Source: Petunia secreta
Taxonomy: Eukaryota; Streptophyta; Magnoliopsida; Solanales; Solanaceae
Length of the DNA: 64,000 nucleotides
Reading direction: 5' to 3'
Assembly: GCA_029990175.1 (NCBI GenBank)
Contig: JARKIP010000053.1
Location: 17,316,001 to 17,380,000, forward strand
In this document: positions 35,236-44,540 of the stretch, in pieces
How the letters are laid out: every line of letters begins with the position of its first letter
Position numbering within the stretch: position 1 is the stretch's first letter
Program-made: the position numbers and the translations under genes
Notes under the pieces: generated by a model
What the model was told of the DNA's origin: nothing
Seen by the model: only the letters and a program-made list of their open reading frames with translations
Database searches by the model: none

Positions 35236-35840
35236 AATGGCGTCCTATTTGGATACCTCTTCAGGTTTGAGATCTTAAATACATTCTACCTCATTCTTTT
35301 GTGTGTTTACGAAGAGCAACATCACTACAATTTATACTTCTAATATAAATAGCGAGTGAAAGGAGGTTATTGACCAACAAAATTTGGACCCAAGATGACA
35401 CAATTCATGAGGATACATTCATCATTGAAATGTTAAAAAATGCAGAGAAAAGTAACAGTGTTAATTCTTCTAAAGAAGCAAATGCATATAACAAGATTAC
35501 GGCTAAAAATGCCAAAGAACAGTGGCAAGTACTGCATGTGGCATATGTAAGATTATTGATAAAGCGGTACTAACATTTACTTCGCTCCACGCAATATGAG
35601 TCTTCATCGCGAAATGAACATATACTATACGCACTCACCATCAAGAGTTACTCATATAGATCATCAGCAATAGTAATACTGGGGATTACAACAATATCTA
35701 CATATGGATGGATCATTATTTATTGATAAAGTGGTGCAAAACTACACCATGCACGATCTTGGAGGCTTCAAACTATTATGATTATAAAAAAGTCAGGAAC
35801 AGTGGATTGGTGATTACTTTAGAAACTGATAAGTAATGAG
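35236..35840. other. Region downstream of the SBP-box gene, nothing recognised
   Basis: AT-rich, short unconvincing ORFs only. The right part is the 3' UTR of the SBP-box gene read on the minus strand. CAATAAATAATGATCC-like runs near 35720 could serve polyadenylation, which I cannot confirm. Confidence 0.35.
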
Positions 35841-35844
35841 TGAA

Positions 35845-35864
35845 TGACAGAAGAGAGAGAGCAA
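35845..35864 (-). promoter_or_regulatory. miR156-complementary site in the SPL 3' UTR
   Basis: The plus strand reads TGACAGAAGAGAGAGAGCAA, which equals mature miR156 at 18 of 20 positions. The minus-strand mRNA is therefore complementary to miR156 with one internal mismatch (position 14) and one at the end. The site lies 78 nt after the stop codon, where the small SPL3/4/5 class carries its miR156 site. In the family this gives juvenile-phase silencing by cleavage and translation block. Confidence 0.92.
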
Positions 35865-35942
35865 GTATGCATATTGGGCTTAGATCGTTTTTTACTTCAT
35901 CTACTTTTTCATCCGATCTGGAAATGTTTGTAACTAGCTGCA

Positions 35943-37678
35943 TTATTTTCTTGGAAGCTGGTTATTTTCTGTTGTCGATGATGAACTCTTCCTTCGCCTT
36001 TCGTTATGCCCAGCCAAGCGCCTCCGGCAACTCCTTTTGGATTCATCAAACTCCCCCAGCTCGTGAAATCTACATGTGTCACAAAGGTTATTAATTAGAG
36101 AAGCTTTAAATATGAATACATTTAATTTACATATAATATAATGAAAATTTAACGAACGTAAATTTACAGCATTAGTGTGCTAATATATTGTAGTAACAGA
36201 TTATTTGTATTACTGTCTAGTTTACCAAATTAGGCTTATTGTATATGGTTATTGTTGCAGGTCACTTAGTTAACTCCATGTTGTCAAAAATTATGAACTG
36301 GCCGTGGACAGAAGTTAAACTATATATTATACCTCACTTTTATTTAAGAAGCAAATATTCTGATTAAGCTAATAATGATTTGGAGGATCGAGTCGAAAGC
36401 ATTACTCTCTATTGAAAATGATGTAAAAAGAGTAAAAAAAATTTGTATGAAAGAAAATGAAAGAGAAAAAAGTTGATTTAAATTTGTCTACTGTTGAGTC
36501 CATGATGTATCAAGGTTAAGCCACTTAAAGAGTGAAAGAATCCGGACCACATGTACCCTCGTCCCATATGACCTTAATTATGCAAAGATAAATGTGTAGT
36601 ATATGTTCTTTAGGGTAGAGATCGAGGTCCAAACAAGCGAGAGTTTGTCGAACAGAATTAAGAAGCTCAACCCAAGCGTATCATTTTAGCATAATAAAAC
36701 ATGAGGAGAAAGCAATCACGAATGAGATTTCAACTCAAATGTGAAAGATTGTCCTAACAGTAGGGCGTGCATTAGGTTTTTTCGGTGGATTTTTAACTAT
36801 TTGGTTTCAGGTTTTTGATTTTTGATTTTGAGAAATTGCAAACCAATCCAAATCAAAATTAATTTGGTTTGATTCGATTTTTCTCTTTTCGGTTAGCCTA
36901 ACACCAATATTATTAGGACAGATCTGACCTTAAACCTAATACTAATGTTTAATTACACATGATTATTTTTTAATTGAGTTTAAGTTTTGTGAATAACAAT
37001 ATGGAGCTATATTTTTACTCGATTGGGTTAACTTACATGCATCAACAAATAAGTAGACGTACACCTAATTATTAACAAAATATGATTTGATACTCTAAAA
37101 GATTGAGTCAACTCTTTTAAAATTGGGAATAGAGGAACAGGAATCACATAAGTAGACTATACTAACACCATATCAGTTACAAACAATTATGATTTGTTTA
37201 TTACTCCCTGCGTCCCAAAATGAGTGTCTATCTTTCCTTTTTTGTTTGTCCCAAAATGAGTGCCTCTTTACTTTTATGGCAACTCTTTAAATTTAAAATT
37301 TGTTTTGGACCACAGGATTTAAAGACAATGGCTCACATTACACACACCTTTTATTTTAAACCATAGGATTTAAAAGTCTTTCTTATTTTCCTAAACTCTG
37401 TGCCCAGTCAAACCCAGACACTCATTTTGGGACGGAGGGAGTATTATTATTACTCCCTCTATCCCACTTTGTTTGTCATACTTTCCTTATTAGTCTGTCC
37501 TAAAATGATTGTCATACTTCTAAATTTGGTAATAATTCAACTCTAAAGTTACTTTTTGACTCATTTATAGCCACACAAATATTCATGGCTTATTTTAGAC
37601 CACAAGTTTCAAAAGTCTTCATTTCTTTATTAAACTTTGTGCCAAGTTAAACTATGACAAACAAATAGGGACGGAGGG

Positions 37679-37742
<64 letters not shown>

Positions 37743-39232
37743 GTTGACTAAGTTCCTCTCCCTCACATAATAAACAGTAGATAGTACATTCGTGCATCAA
37801 AACATATCAAACACTTAAATATCATTTTTCAATCATACGATTTTGGCATCGAAGTAACGAGACCAGTCAACTCACTATTATTGGAAACTTACATTAATTT
37901 CCATTGAACTAAGGATTTTCGATTATCCTTGTTTTCTTTAGGTACAACGTAATACTTAGACTCTAAATACTAAAATTAGGCATGCTAACTGAGGTAATGA
38001 AGCAGAAATTCTTAATCAAGACAACTACAAATGAAAAAGAACAAGAAAAATCACAGATAGAGATTACACACCAAACAAAAGAAAAAGATAAAACAAACAA
38101 TTAAGGAAAAGGACAAAAACAATCGACTAAGTGCCACTAATCTTTCTAATGTAAGATGCCTTAGAAACAAACTTTTTTATGCTACTTTTAGCATAAAAAA
38201 CAACCACCTTTTATCATTAAAAAAAGTGAAGTGCTATCGTATTAAAGAAAGCTTAATAGAAACTAAACTTTTCAACCACTAAGGCTCTTTAAGAATTTAA
38301 CTTTAATGCACTTGCAGTGTAATTTTTTTTAATTACATTACTAGTAATAGGTATTCTAAAAGATAACTGCAACTAACTCCTCATAATATATAGAAGTAAA
38401 AGTAGTTACTTAACAAATAAGGCAATTTACATGTGATAGCGTCTATATGTTTAAATCCTTTAGTTAATTAGAATCATGGAGGAGTTTCAAGCCAACTAAA
38501 ACAAATAGTACGACGCTGATGCCTGATGATTAATAAATACTCCTTCCGTTTAAAAAATGATGAACCTATTTTCTTTTTAGTCTGTTTCGAAAAGAATGAC
38601 CTCTTTCTAAATTTGGAAAGAAAATATTCACTTTTACGTATCCTTTTACGTATCCCTAGATGATTTGTAGCCACACAAATATCTATAACTTATTTTAGAC
38701 CACAAGTTTCAAAAGTCTTCTCTCTTTATTAAACTCCGTGCAAAGTCAAATGAGTTCATCTAAAGTGGAACAGAGGGAGTACCTTAATATCATGATTAAT
38801 AAAATAGTCTTGATGAAACCACTTTATTATAAGATCAAAAAAACACATAAGTTGATTTCAAGCATATGATAGAATAAACAGGAACTACCAATATAATGTG
38901 AAACAAATGAAACTTGAAAAGAGGTAAAAGTAGTGAAACCGGCTGCATTGTTGACAAAAGCGTTGCCGGAGTCCGGTGATGAAGACGACTTGAGCCTTTG
39001 CATGGTATTCACAGACCTTATGCCTCTTATGGTACTGCTTGGCATCACTTAAATCAGCAGTGCACTTCTCAGCTTGACAACACCTCATTGAACTTGACCC
39101 TCCATTATTATAAGACCCTTTCTTATCATTAGTTCTATTATTTCTTGTCCTCTTTTTCTTATCATCATCATTAGTGGATAATATTAGCAAGTCGTTATCC
39201 TCCAAATGTTCCTCCCCTTCCATTGCCTCCAT
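35943..39232 (-). CDS. SPL3-like: SBP-box transcription factor, small SPL3/4/5 type (2 exons)
   Basis: Exon 1 is 38940-39232 and exon 2 is 35943-36069; GT-AG intron of 2870 bp splits the codon of the Arg in CSRFH. The joined frame encodes 139 residues. The SBP domain (about 51-125) has both zinc sites: C52, C57, C74, H77 and C93, C96, H100, C112, and the nuclear signal KRSCRRRLAGHNERRRK. The acidic, Asn-rich N-terminus and very short tail match the small class, usually 130-180 residues. These proteins bind GTAC-core sites and promote flowering and phase change. The intron position inside the SBP domain is the conserved one. The miR156 site in the 3' UTR and a TATA box upstream complete the gene. 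The donor GTTTCA is atypical. No lesion seen; probably functional. Confidence 0.93.
37204..37441. mobile_element. Stowaway-type MITE (SPL intron, first)
   Basis: 238 bp with TA on both sides. Ends CTCCCTGCGTCCCAAAATGA and complement TCATTTTGGGACGGAGGGAG. Only one mismatch in the outer 20 bp, so a fairly young copy. Confidence 0.9.
37453..37680. mobile_element. Stowaway-type MITE (SPL intron, second)
   Basis: 228 bp, TA flanks, ends CTCCCTCTATCCCACTTTGTTTG and CAAACAAATAGGGACGGAGG-GAG. Lies 11 bp from the previous MITE and is followed by a TTA repeat that starts from its own TA target duplication. Confidence 0.9.
37681..37742. repeat. (TTA)n microsatellite
   Basis: About twenty TTA/TAT units directly abutting the second MITE. 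Confidence 0.95.
38540..38779. mobile_element. Stowaway-type MITE (SPL intron, third)
   Basis: 240 bp, TA flanks, ends CTCCTTCCGTTTAAAA and AGTGGAACAGAGGGAG. Same family as the MITE at 9607-9832 but inverted. Contains a small direct duplication (TTTTACGTATCC twice near 38635). Lies about 160 bp from the SPL splice donor. Confidence 0.88.
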
Positions 39233-39395
39233 GGCTTTTACCTGCTTGAGAAGAATGGGGGAAGATATGAAGAAAATAAGAAGAAAGGAGGAAAATATAG
39301 GCTTGCGAGGAAGTGGGAATTTTGGAAGGAATGATATGATGAAAAGCTAGAGAGTGATGTTTGGGGACCGTATCCTCCGTTCCTTTTTGTGTTTG

Positions 39396-39405
39396 TTTTT
39401 TATAA
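39396..39405 (-). promoter_or_regulatory. TATA box of the SPL gene
   Basis: CTTATAAAAAAC-type sequence on the minus strand, about 165 nt upstream of the ATG at 39232, followed by a C/T-rich leader (CATCACTCTCTAGC), which fits a plant core promoter. Confidence 0.6.
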
Positions 39406-39582
39406 GGTTCAACTTATATGCGTAGAATTATTTCAAAGTAATTAAATCTCTTGTATGTTACCTGCTTCATTTTCCAGATTACTCGTTCCACTTAGTATGA
39501 CATGAATTACATTTGGTTATATTTTAGGTGATAATTTGCATGTGAAAAAGCTCCCCCACACTGCCAGTATATTGAAATTATA

Positions 39583-39836
39583 CTCGTTCTATTCAGTTAA
39601 TGTGAAAACATTTCATTTTTAGTTCGTCTAGAAAGAGGATTACAATTTTTTATAATTAAAAATAATTAAATTTTTATTTTTATTTTACTCTTAATAAAAT
39701 ATTTTTATAATTACAACTCATATAAATGTTATAAATATTTTATGGTCACATGTTTTAAAAATATTCTTCTCTCTCTTACCTGATGTACCTATTCAAACTC
39801 TATCATATTAATTGCAATATAAGGAGTAATTCTTTC
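39583..39836. mobile_element. Degenerate Stowaway-like MITE
   Basis: TA-bounded, about 254 bp; end CTCGTTCTATTCAGTTAAT resembles the complement of the other end (ATTAATTGCAATATAAGGAG) with several mismatches. In the SPL upstream region. An old copy. Confidence 0.5.
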
Positions 39837-40343
39837 TAATATAAATGAAATGTCAAGCAGAAAAAACAAAGAGTATTTGCAAGCGGGGATATGGGGAAAT
39901 TCGAGAGAGAGTAAGCGAAAGCTACATTTGATGCTTAGGCCAATACTATCAAATATATATGTGTTGAGAGAAAGCTACGATGCTAAAGGCAACATAGGAA
40001 ATATGGGTTGATAGACATATTTCCTTAATTGACATGTCATATTAACAATGTTCTGACGCTTATGTTTGGAATTTGTTCTTTCCTCATAGAACCGCTTGCC
40101 GATAATGTATTTTGTCAACTTGAGTTTGGATGAGATAATTTTCCTACTATTTTTGAAGGATAATTAACTATATACAACATAAAGTTCTTCCAAAATCCAT
40201 CTATTTATTTCACCGGTCGACGATATAATCGCTTGTTATTAATATAAATTACACTATTACAATAAATTATTTTAAATATCGTAGAAGACCGTTTCTTTCC
40301 ATGTCAACAATCTTCATAGAGTTCTTCAAACGGGAAGAAGATA

Positions 40344-40582
40344 CTCTCTATATTTCATATTATGTCTCATAGTTTGAATCATCACAAAGTTCAAGAAAGA
40401 TATGAAGTTTTTTTAGACTTGTTGTCTAATATAAGTCATAGATATTGTGTGGTTAATCATTCCAATTAAGTATAAAATATGAATTTTAAAGTTAAATTGT
40501 TTTCATTTTTAGAAAATACTCATTCTCTTTAAAATATATTTATAAAGAAATTTTTTCACATAAATTGAAATAGAGAGAATAG
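40344..40582. mobile_element. Degenerate Stowaway-like MITE
   Basis: 239 bp, TA flanks, ends CTCTCTATATTTCATATT and AAATTGAAATAGAGAGAATAG. Same size class as the better preserved copies. Confidence 0.65.
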
Positions 40583-40745
40583 TATTTTGGTCAGATCTTT
40601 TGTTGGAAGAAGGAAATGAATAAATATGTTAAAGGAACAGAGAATTAGAAGAGGCACTTGTTTACAACTTATTGCTTATACTATTTTTAAGTGACAGATC
40701 CTTTGAAATTAGTTGTATCACTTCTTCTATATATTATTAATTTAA

Positions 40746-40824
40746 TGGAGAATTAGACAAATATACAACTCTAATACTAAATTTATAAAAAATACCAATA
40801 TTATACCATTTAACAAAACATATT

Positions 40825-40863
<39 letters not shown>

Positions 40864-41838
40864 CATATACAAATGAAGGTTTACTCCCTCCCACACCCAT
40901 TGATCCAGTCACAGGGTCGCCGCCGGCCACCGACGGCAGGTCAACGGAAGACCCTTTTTTTTTTTTTTTAAATCTAGAAAAACAGCTTCTATCACACAAA
41001 AAAATACAAAATAAAAATACATAAACATACATAAACTAGAAAATACAAAATATACAATTATTTAAACCATAAATACAAGACATGTAAAGAAATTTTTACG
41101 CAAAAATATGACACACTCATACACATAAATACTACTATATATAAAACTACACAAAATACATAACCAAAAAGTTGCCAAACATACAATTGAAAGTACAAAA
41201 TACAAAAAAAATAAAACAATATACAAATAAACACAACTAGATATTCAAAAAAACGTTTATGTATTTATACACCAAAACAGACACATACACATAAATACAA
41301 AAATTATATAAATGTATATACAAATAAATACACATAAAAAATTAATAAATAAAAAGGAAAAAAAAAAGAGAGAGAAGTAGATCTGAAAATATATACACAA
41401 AATACAAATATATACATAAACATACGCATATATACACATACAAGAGGAAAAAAAAGAAAAAAGGAACTAAATCGGGAAAACCCACCGGAAAAACATAGAT
41501 CGGGGAGTTGCACCGCTGCAGTGCAGCAGCACCGCTACGAGGTGCAGCGCTGCTGCACTGCGGCGGCAGCAGCGGCAGAGAAGAGTCGATGGAGCATTAA
41601 TGTGGCCGGATCCGTTCGCCGGTGAGAAGGAAGGGACGGCGGCGGGGGTGGGTGATGGGTAGAGAAGGGGAGAGGAAGAGAAGAGAAGAAACTAGGGTTT
41701 TGTGGTTGGGAGAGTGGAAATGAGAAAATAGTATATAGGGTAAATCTTGAAAACTATTGCTATGTTTTGTAAATGTTGTAAAAATATTGGTATTTTTGTA
41801 ATTTAGCTATTAGGATAGTCATGTGGTGTAAATTTTTC
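40746..41838. mobile_element. Non-autonomous Mutator-like element (MULE) with GC-rich interior
   Basis: Long terminal inverted repeats of about 80 bp: the left end (CTAATACTAAATTTATAAAA, AATACCAATATTATACC) pairs with the complement of the right end (CTAATAGCTAAATTACAAAA, AATACCAATATTTTTAC). Flanked by TTAATTTAA (40737-40745) and TTAATTTAT (41839-41847), a 9-bp duplication with one change. The interior holds poly-T/poly-A tracts and a GC-rich block (41500-41660) with CCGGCC-like words and a hairpin, unlike the AT-rich surroundings. No transposase. The interior could be a captured host fragment (Pack-MULE), which is untested. Confidence 0.7.
41518..41561. repeat. Perfect 13-bp inverted repeat (hairpin)
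   Basis: GCAGTGCAGCAGC (41518-41530) and its exact complement GCTGCTGCACTGC (41549-41561) separated by 18 nt, inside the GC-rich core of the MULE. Confidence 0.9.
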
Positions 41839-41847
41839 TTAATTTAT

Positions 41848-42179
41848 TTCTCTCGGGTTGACCTAGATAGGTACCCAAAACTTACTTCCTTCAATATAAT
41901 TTTAAATTTAAAAACAAATCACATGCACATACTTATACAACATATATGGTCTGTGCTGAAGTTACTTTGACCAATCAGATTATTCTAAGCTAGCTTTACA
42001 TATAATCTCGCATTAATTCTTTTTTCGTGCATGTCCTTTTCCGATCTTCGATCCTATACTGTAATAAGATAATCTCACAAAGAAATTAACGATCGCTTCA
42101 ACTTTATTAATGGAGGACTGAAGTAATTACAAAAGCTAATTTACGGATGCATGTTTTGCCTTTACTCGACGATGTGTTG
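41848..42179. other. Intergenic DNA between the MULE and the LINE, nothing recognised
   Basis: AT-rich, no ORF or repeat supported. Probably native DNA into which the LINE was inserted. Confidence 0.4.
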
Positions 42180-42213
42180 GTATTATTATTATTTTTTTGG
42201 TTAAAATATGAAA
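42180..42213 (-). mobile_element. Probable 3' tail of the LINE
   Basis: On the minus strand this is an A/T-rich tail (the plus strand shows TATTATTATTATTTTTTT) directly before sirevirus 2. The LINE body resumes just past that element, with the TGAAA target duplication on both sides. I infer that this is the 3' UTR end and poly(A) of the same LINE. Confidence 0.5.
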
Positions 42214-43150
42214 TGTTGAAGTATGGTTTTGATGAATGACAAAGGAGCTGGTTCTGAGTGGACAAGGAAAATGTTCACAATTGACGTTGAAGAGGAAGCT
42301 GTTCAAATTGGTATTCGAGTTCGAGACGAAGAAGGAAAAAGGGAACTGGGGAACAGCTGGAATACAAGTCTCAATCCAGGAAAAAGAAGGAAGAGATTAT
42401 AAGCGGCGCTGAAAGGAAGCAGTTTCCCAGGCGAAGGATTGAAGACTTAGGCAAAACAACTTAGGTTTCAAATAAGGAAAATTTGTCAAACCTTATTAGA
42501 AACGACTTCTGAATTATAAAAGGAGTTCCAAGCTATGTCAAAGAAGGATTTGTAGACCTCTATAAATACAAGTTATTTTGGCCTGAATATCACGCGCACT
42601 AAAGCATTCTCAAAAAAGCAAATCGAGAACAAATCAATCGTGAGAGCTATTGTGTGCAAGAACAGAAGCAAGACAGCGGAACCTGGAGGAGTTCGAGTTT
42701 CATAGTTTAGTCTGTTTTGTCTAGTTTCTATTATAGGCTATCGAGTTGTAATCATATTAGATTGTTTAGAAGCAGTGAGAAAAGATTACTTTTGGTGAAG
42801 TAGTTTCAACTTTACAAGCTATAGTGAAGCTTGGAAAGTTCTAGGTACTAAGAGTGTTAGTTCCTTGATTGCATTGCATTGTAATCTAAAACTTGGTCGA
42901 TATTTCTTTAGTAGAAAGTTTAAATCCCAAGATTGTTGGGTTGTAGTTTTTGATCCCTTGAGCTAGGATTTTTCCATGTAAAGTTCTCTATATTTTTATA
43001 TTCCGCATTTAATTTAAGTTTCAGAGATAGGTGAAACTTATAAGGAACCTGATTCTCTGTAAGTTAGGCGCTCAAGTTAAGAGTTCGAAAATCGGGTAAG
43101 GACAATATTCACCCCCTCTAGTGTCTTACAAGGATGCACCAGGTGCAACA
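42214..43150 (+). repeat. 5' LTR of sirevirus element 2
   Basis: Begins TGTTGAAGTATGGTTTTGAT and ends CCAGGTGCAACA. Contains CTATAAATACAAG near 42560. Confidence 0.93.
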
Positions 43151-43152
43151 AG

Positions 43153-43164
43153 TGGTATCAGAGC
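43153..43164 (+). promoter_or_regulatory. Primer-binding site of sirevirus element 2
   Basis: TGGTATCAGAGC, two bases after the LTR, complementary to initiator tRNA-Met. Confidence 0.95.
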
Positions 43165-43209
43165 AGGTTCTCTCATATAAAGATTATCATCTTAAGAAGG
43201 ATCTGAATC

Positions 43210-44540
43210 ATAAGTGCACCACCGATAATAACTGAAGGACAATCCATCAATAGGCCTCCTCTGTTCAATAGCCAGTGCTATCGATGGTGGAAAGGTAGAA
43301 TGGAAGATTTCATTCAGGCGGACGACTGTCAGTTTTTGGATTATCACAACTGATGGACCTCTTATACCTACCAAGTCTGTTGGACAACCACCTAATTAGG
43401 AAACCATTCCTAAGGAGAAATCTGAATATACTGATGCTGATTTTAAGATGGTTGAAAAATTCTAAAGCTAAGAGGTTTATCATATGTGGACTTGGTCTTG
43501 ATGAATATAGCAGAGTTTCTTCATACAAGACTACCAAAGAGATTTGGGATGCACTTCAAGTGGCTCATGAAGGAACTACCCAGGTTAAGAAGTCAAGGAT
43601 TCAGTTACTGAAAAGAAAGTTTGAGTTGTTTGCTATGGGAGAGACAGAATCCATTCAAGACATGATGGACAGGTTCACAATCATAACCAATGAGATGAAG
43701 TCCTTAGGTATGACTCTGACTAATGAAGATCTGGTGGAAAAAATCATAAGGATTCTTCCTGATTCTTTGAAATCCAAAGTCACAACTATCATTGAAGTAA
43801 AAGAGCTAGACAAGGTCCAGCTGGATGAACTCGTTGGTAGCTTAAAAACTCATGAGCTGATGAAACAGTCAAAAGTTAAACTAGAATCTAAGAAAGAAAA
43901 AACCTTTGGCTTTGGAAGCCACAGAAGGATCTAAGTATGAAGTTTCTGAGCATGAGATACCTTTGGTAAATGCTGGGAAAATGTCACTAAGTTTAGAAAA
44001 GAATAGGAGGTTCACTAAAGTCAATCTAGCAAAAAGAAATATCGTTGATAGTCCAGACTACTCAGGTTATTTCAAGTGTCACAAAAAAAATCATGCTGTA
44101 AAAGACCGTCCTGTATGGGAGATGGAGTGGAAGAAGAATAGTGCTGCAAAGGAAGGTGAACCAAAGAAGACAAAACATCCACCCAACTTCAGAGCCATGA
44201 GGAGAAAGAAGAAGGAAGCATTCTATTCTACATGGGGCCATCTGAAAGTGACACTGACTCCGGAGAATAAGCAGAATCAGATGATGGCTCTACTTTTGTG
44301 CTAATGGCTCTTGATGAGGAACCTCCCAGGTAACTTGAAAATAAGACTTCCTACTTATTCCTTAAGAGAATTGAATATGCTTGCGCTTACTTTAATCGAA
44401 GGTATTGAAAGTCTAAGGGCTGAGAAGGAACAATTACTTTTTGAGAAGGACCATATTATCTCAGTTGTGTCTGATTATAAAGATAAAATAAAAACTTTCA
44501 TGAAGCTAAAACTGAACTGGATGGTCTTGAGAATGATACA
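43210..44540 (+). pseudogene. gag of sirevirus element 2, degenerate
   Basis: Aligned to element 1, the start codon is ATA (43210-43212) instead of ATG. The N-terminus (RPPLFNSQCYRWWKGRME) then shifts frame; the middle part (AKRFIICGLGLDEYSRVSSY, KTHELMKQSK) is well preserved. The zinc knuckle has lost its first and last cysteines (Tyr at 44068-44070, Arg at 44107-44109). It lacks the second gag-like domain of element 1. A deletion near 44530 joins the coiled coil directly to the integrase, so the end of gag and all of the protease are missing. Confidence 0.87.

Larger units (their letters stand above)
36070..38939 (-). other. SPL intron, MITE-rich
   Basis: 2870 bp, long for a small SPL gene. 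Holds Stowaway MITEs at 37204-37441, 37453-37680 and 38540-38779 and a (TTA)n tract, together about a quarter of the intron. 36100-37200 is AT-rich with a GGTTTGATTCGATTTT-type stretch near 36870 and nothing else recognised; 37743-38539 likewise. Confidence 0.85.

Noticed and set aside
35840..36094. Plus-strand ORF of 84 codons
   Set aside because: It is the antisense of SPL exon 2 and its 3' UTR; the minus strand gives the conserved SBP motif and correct splice phase.
40823..41032. Lys-rich minus-strand ORF
   Set aside because: Encoded by poly-T tracts inside the MULE.
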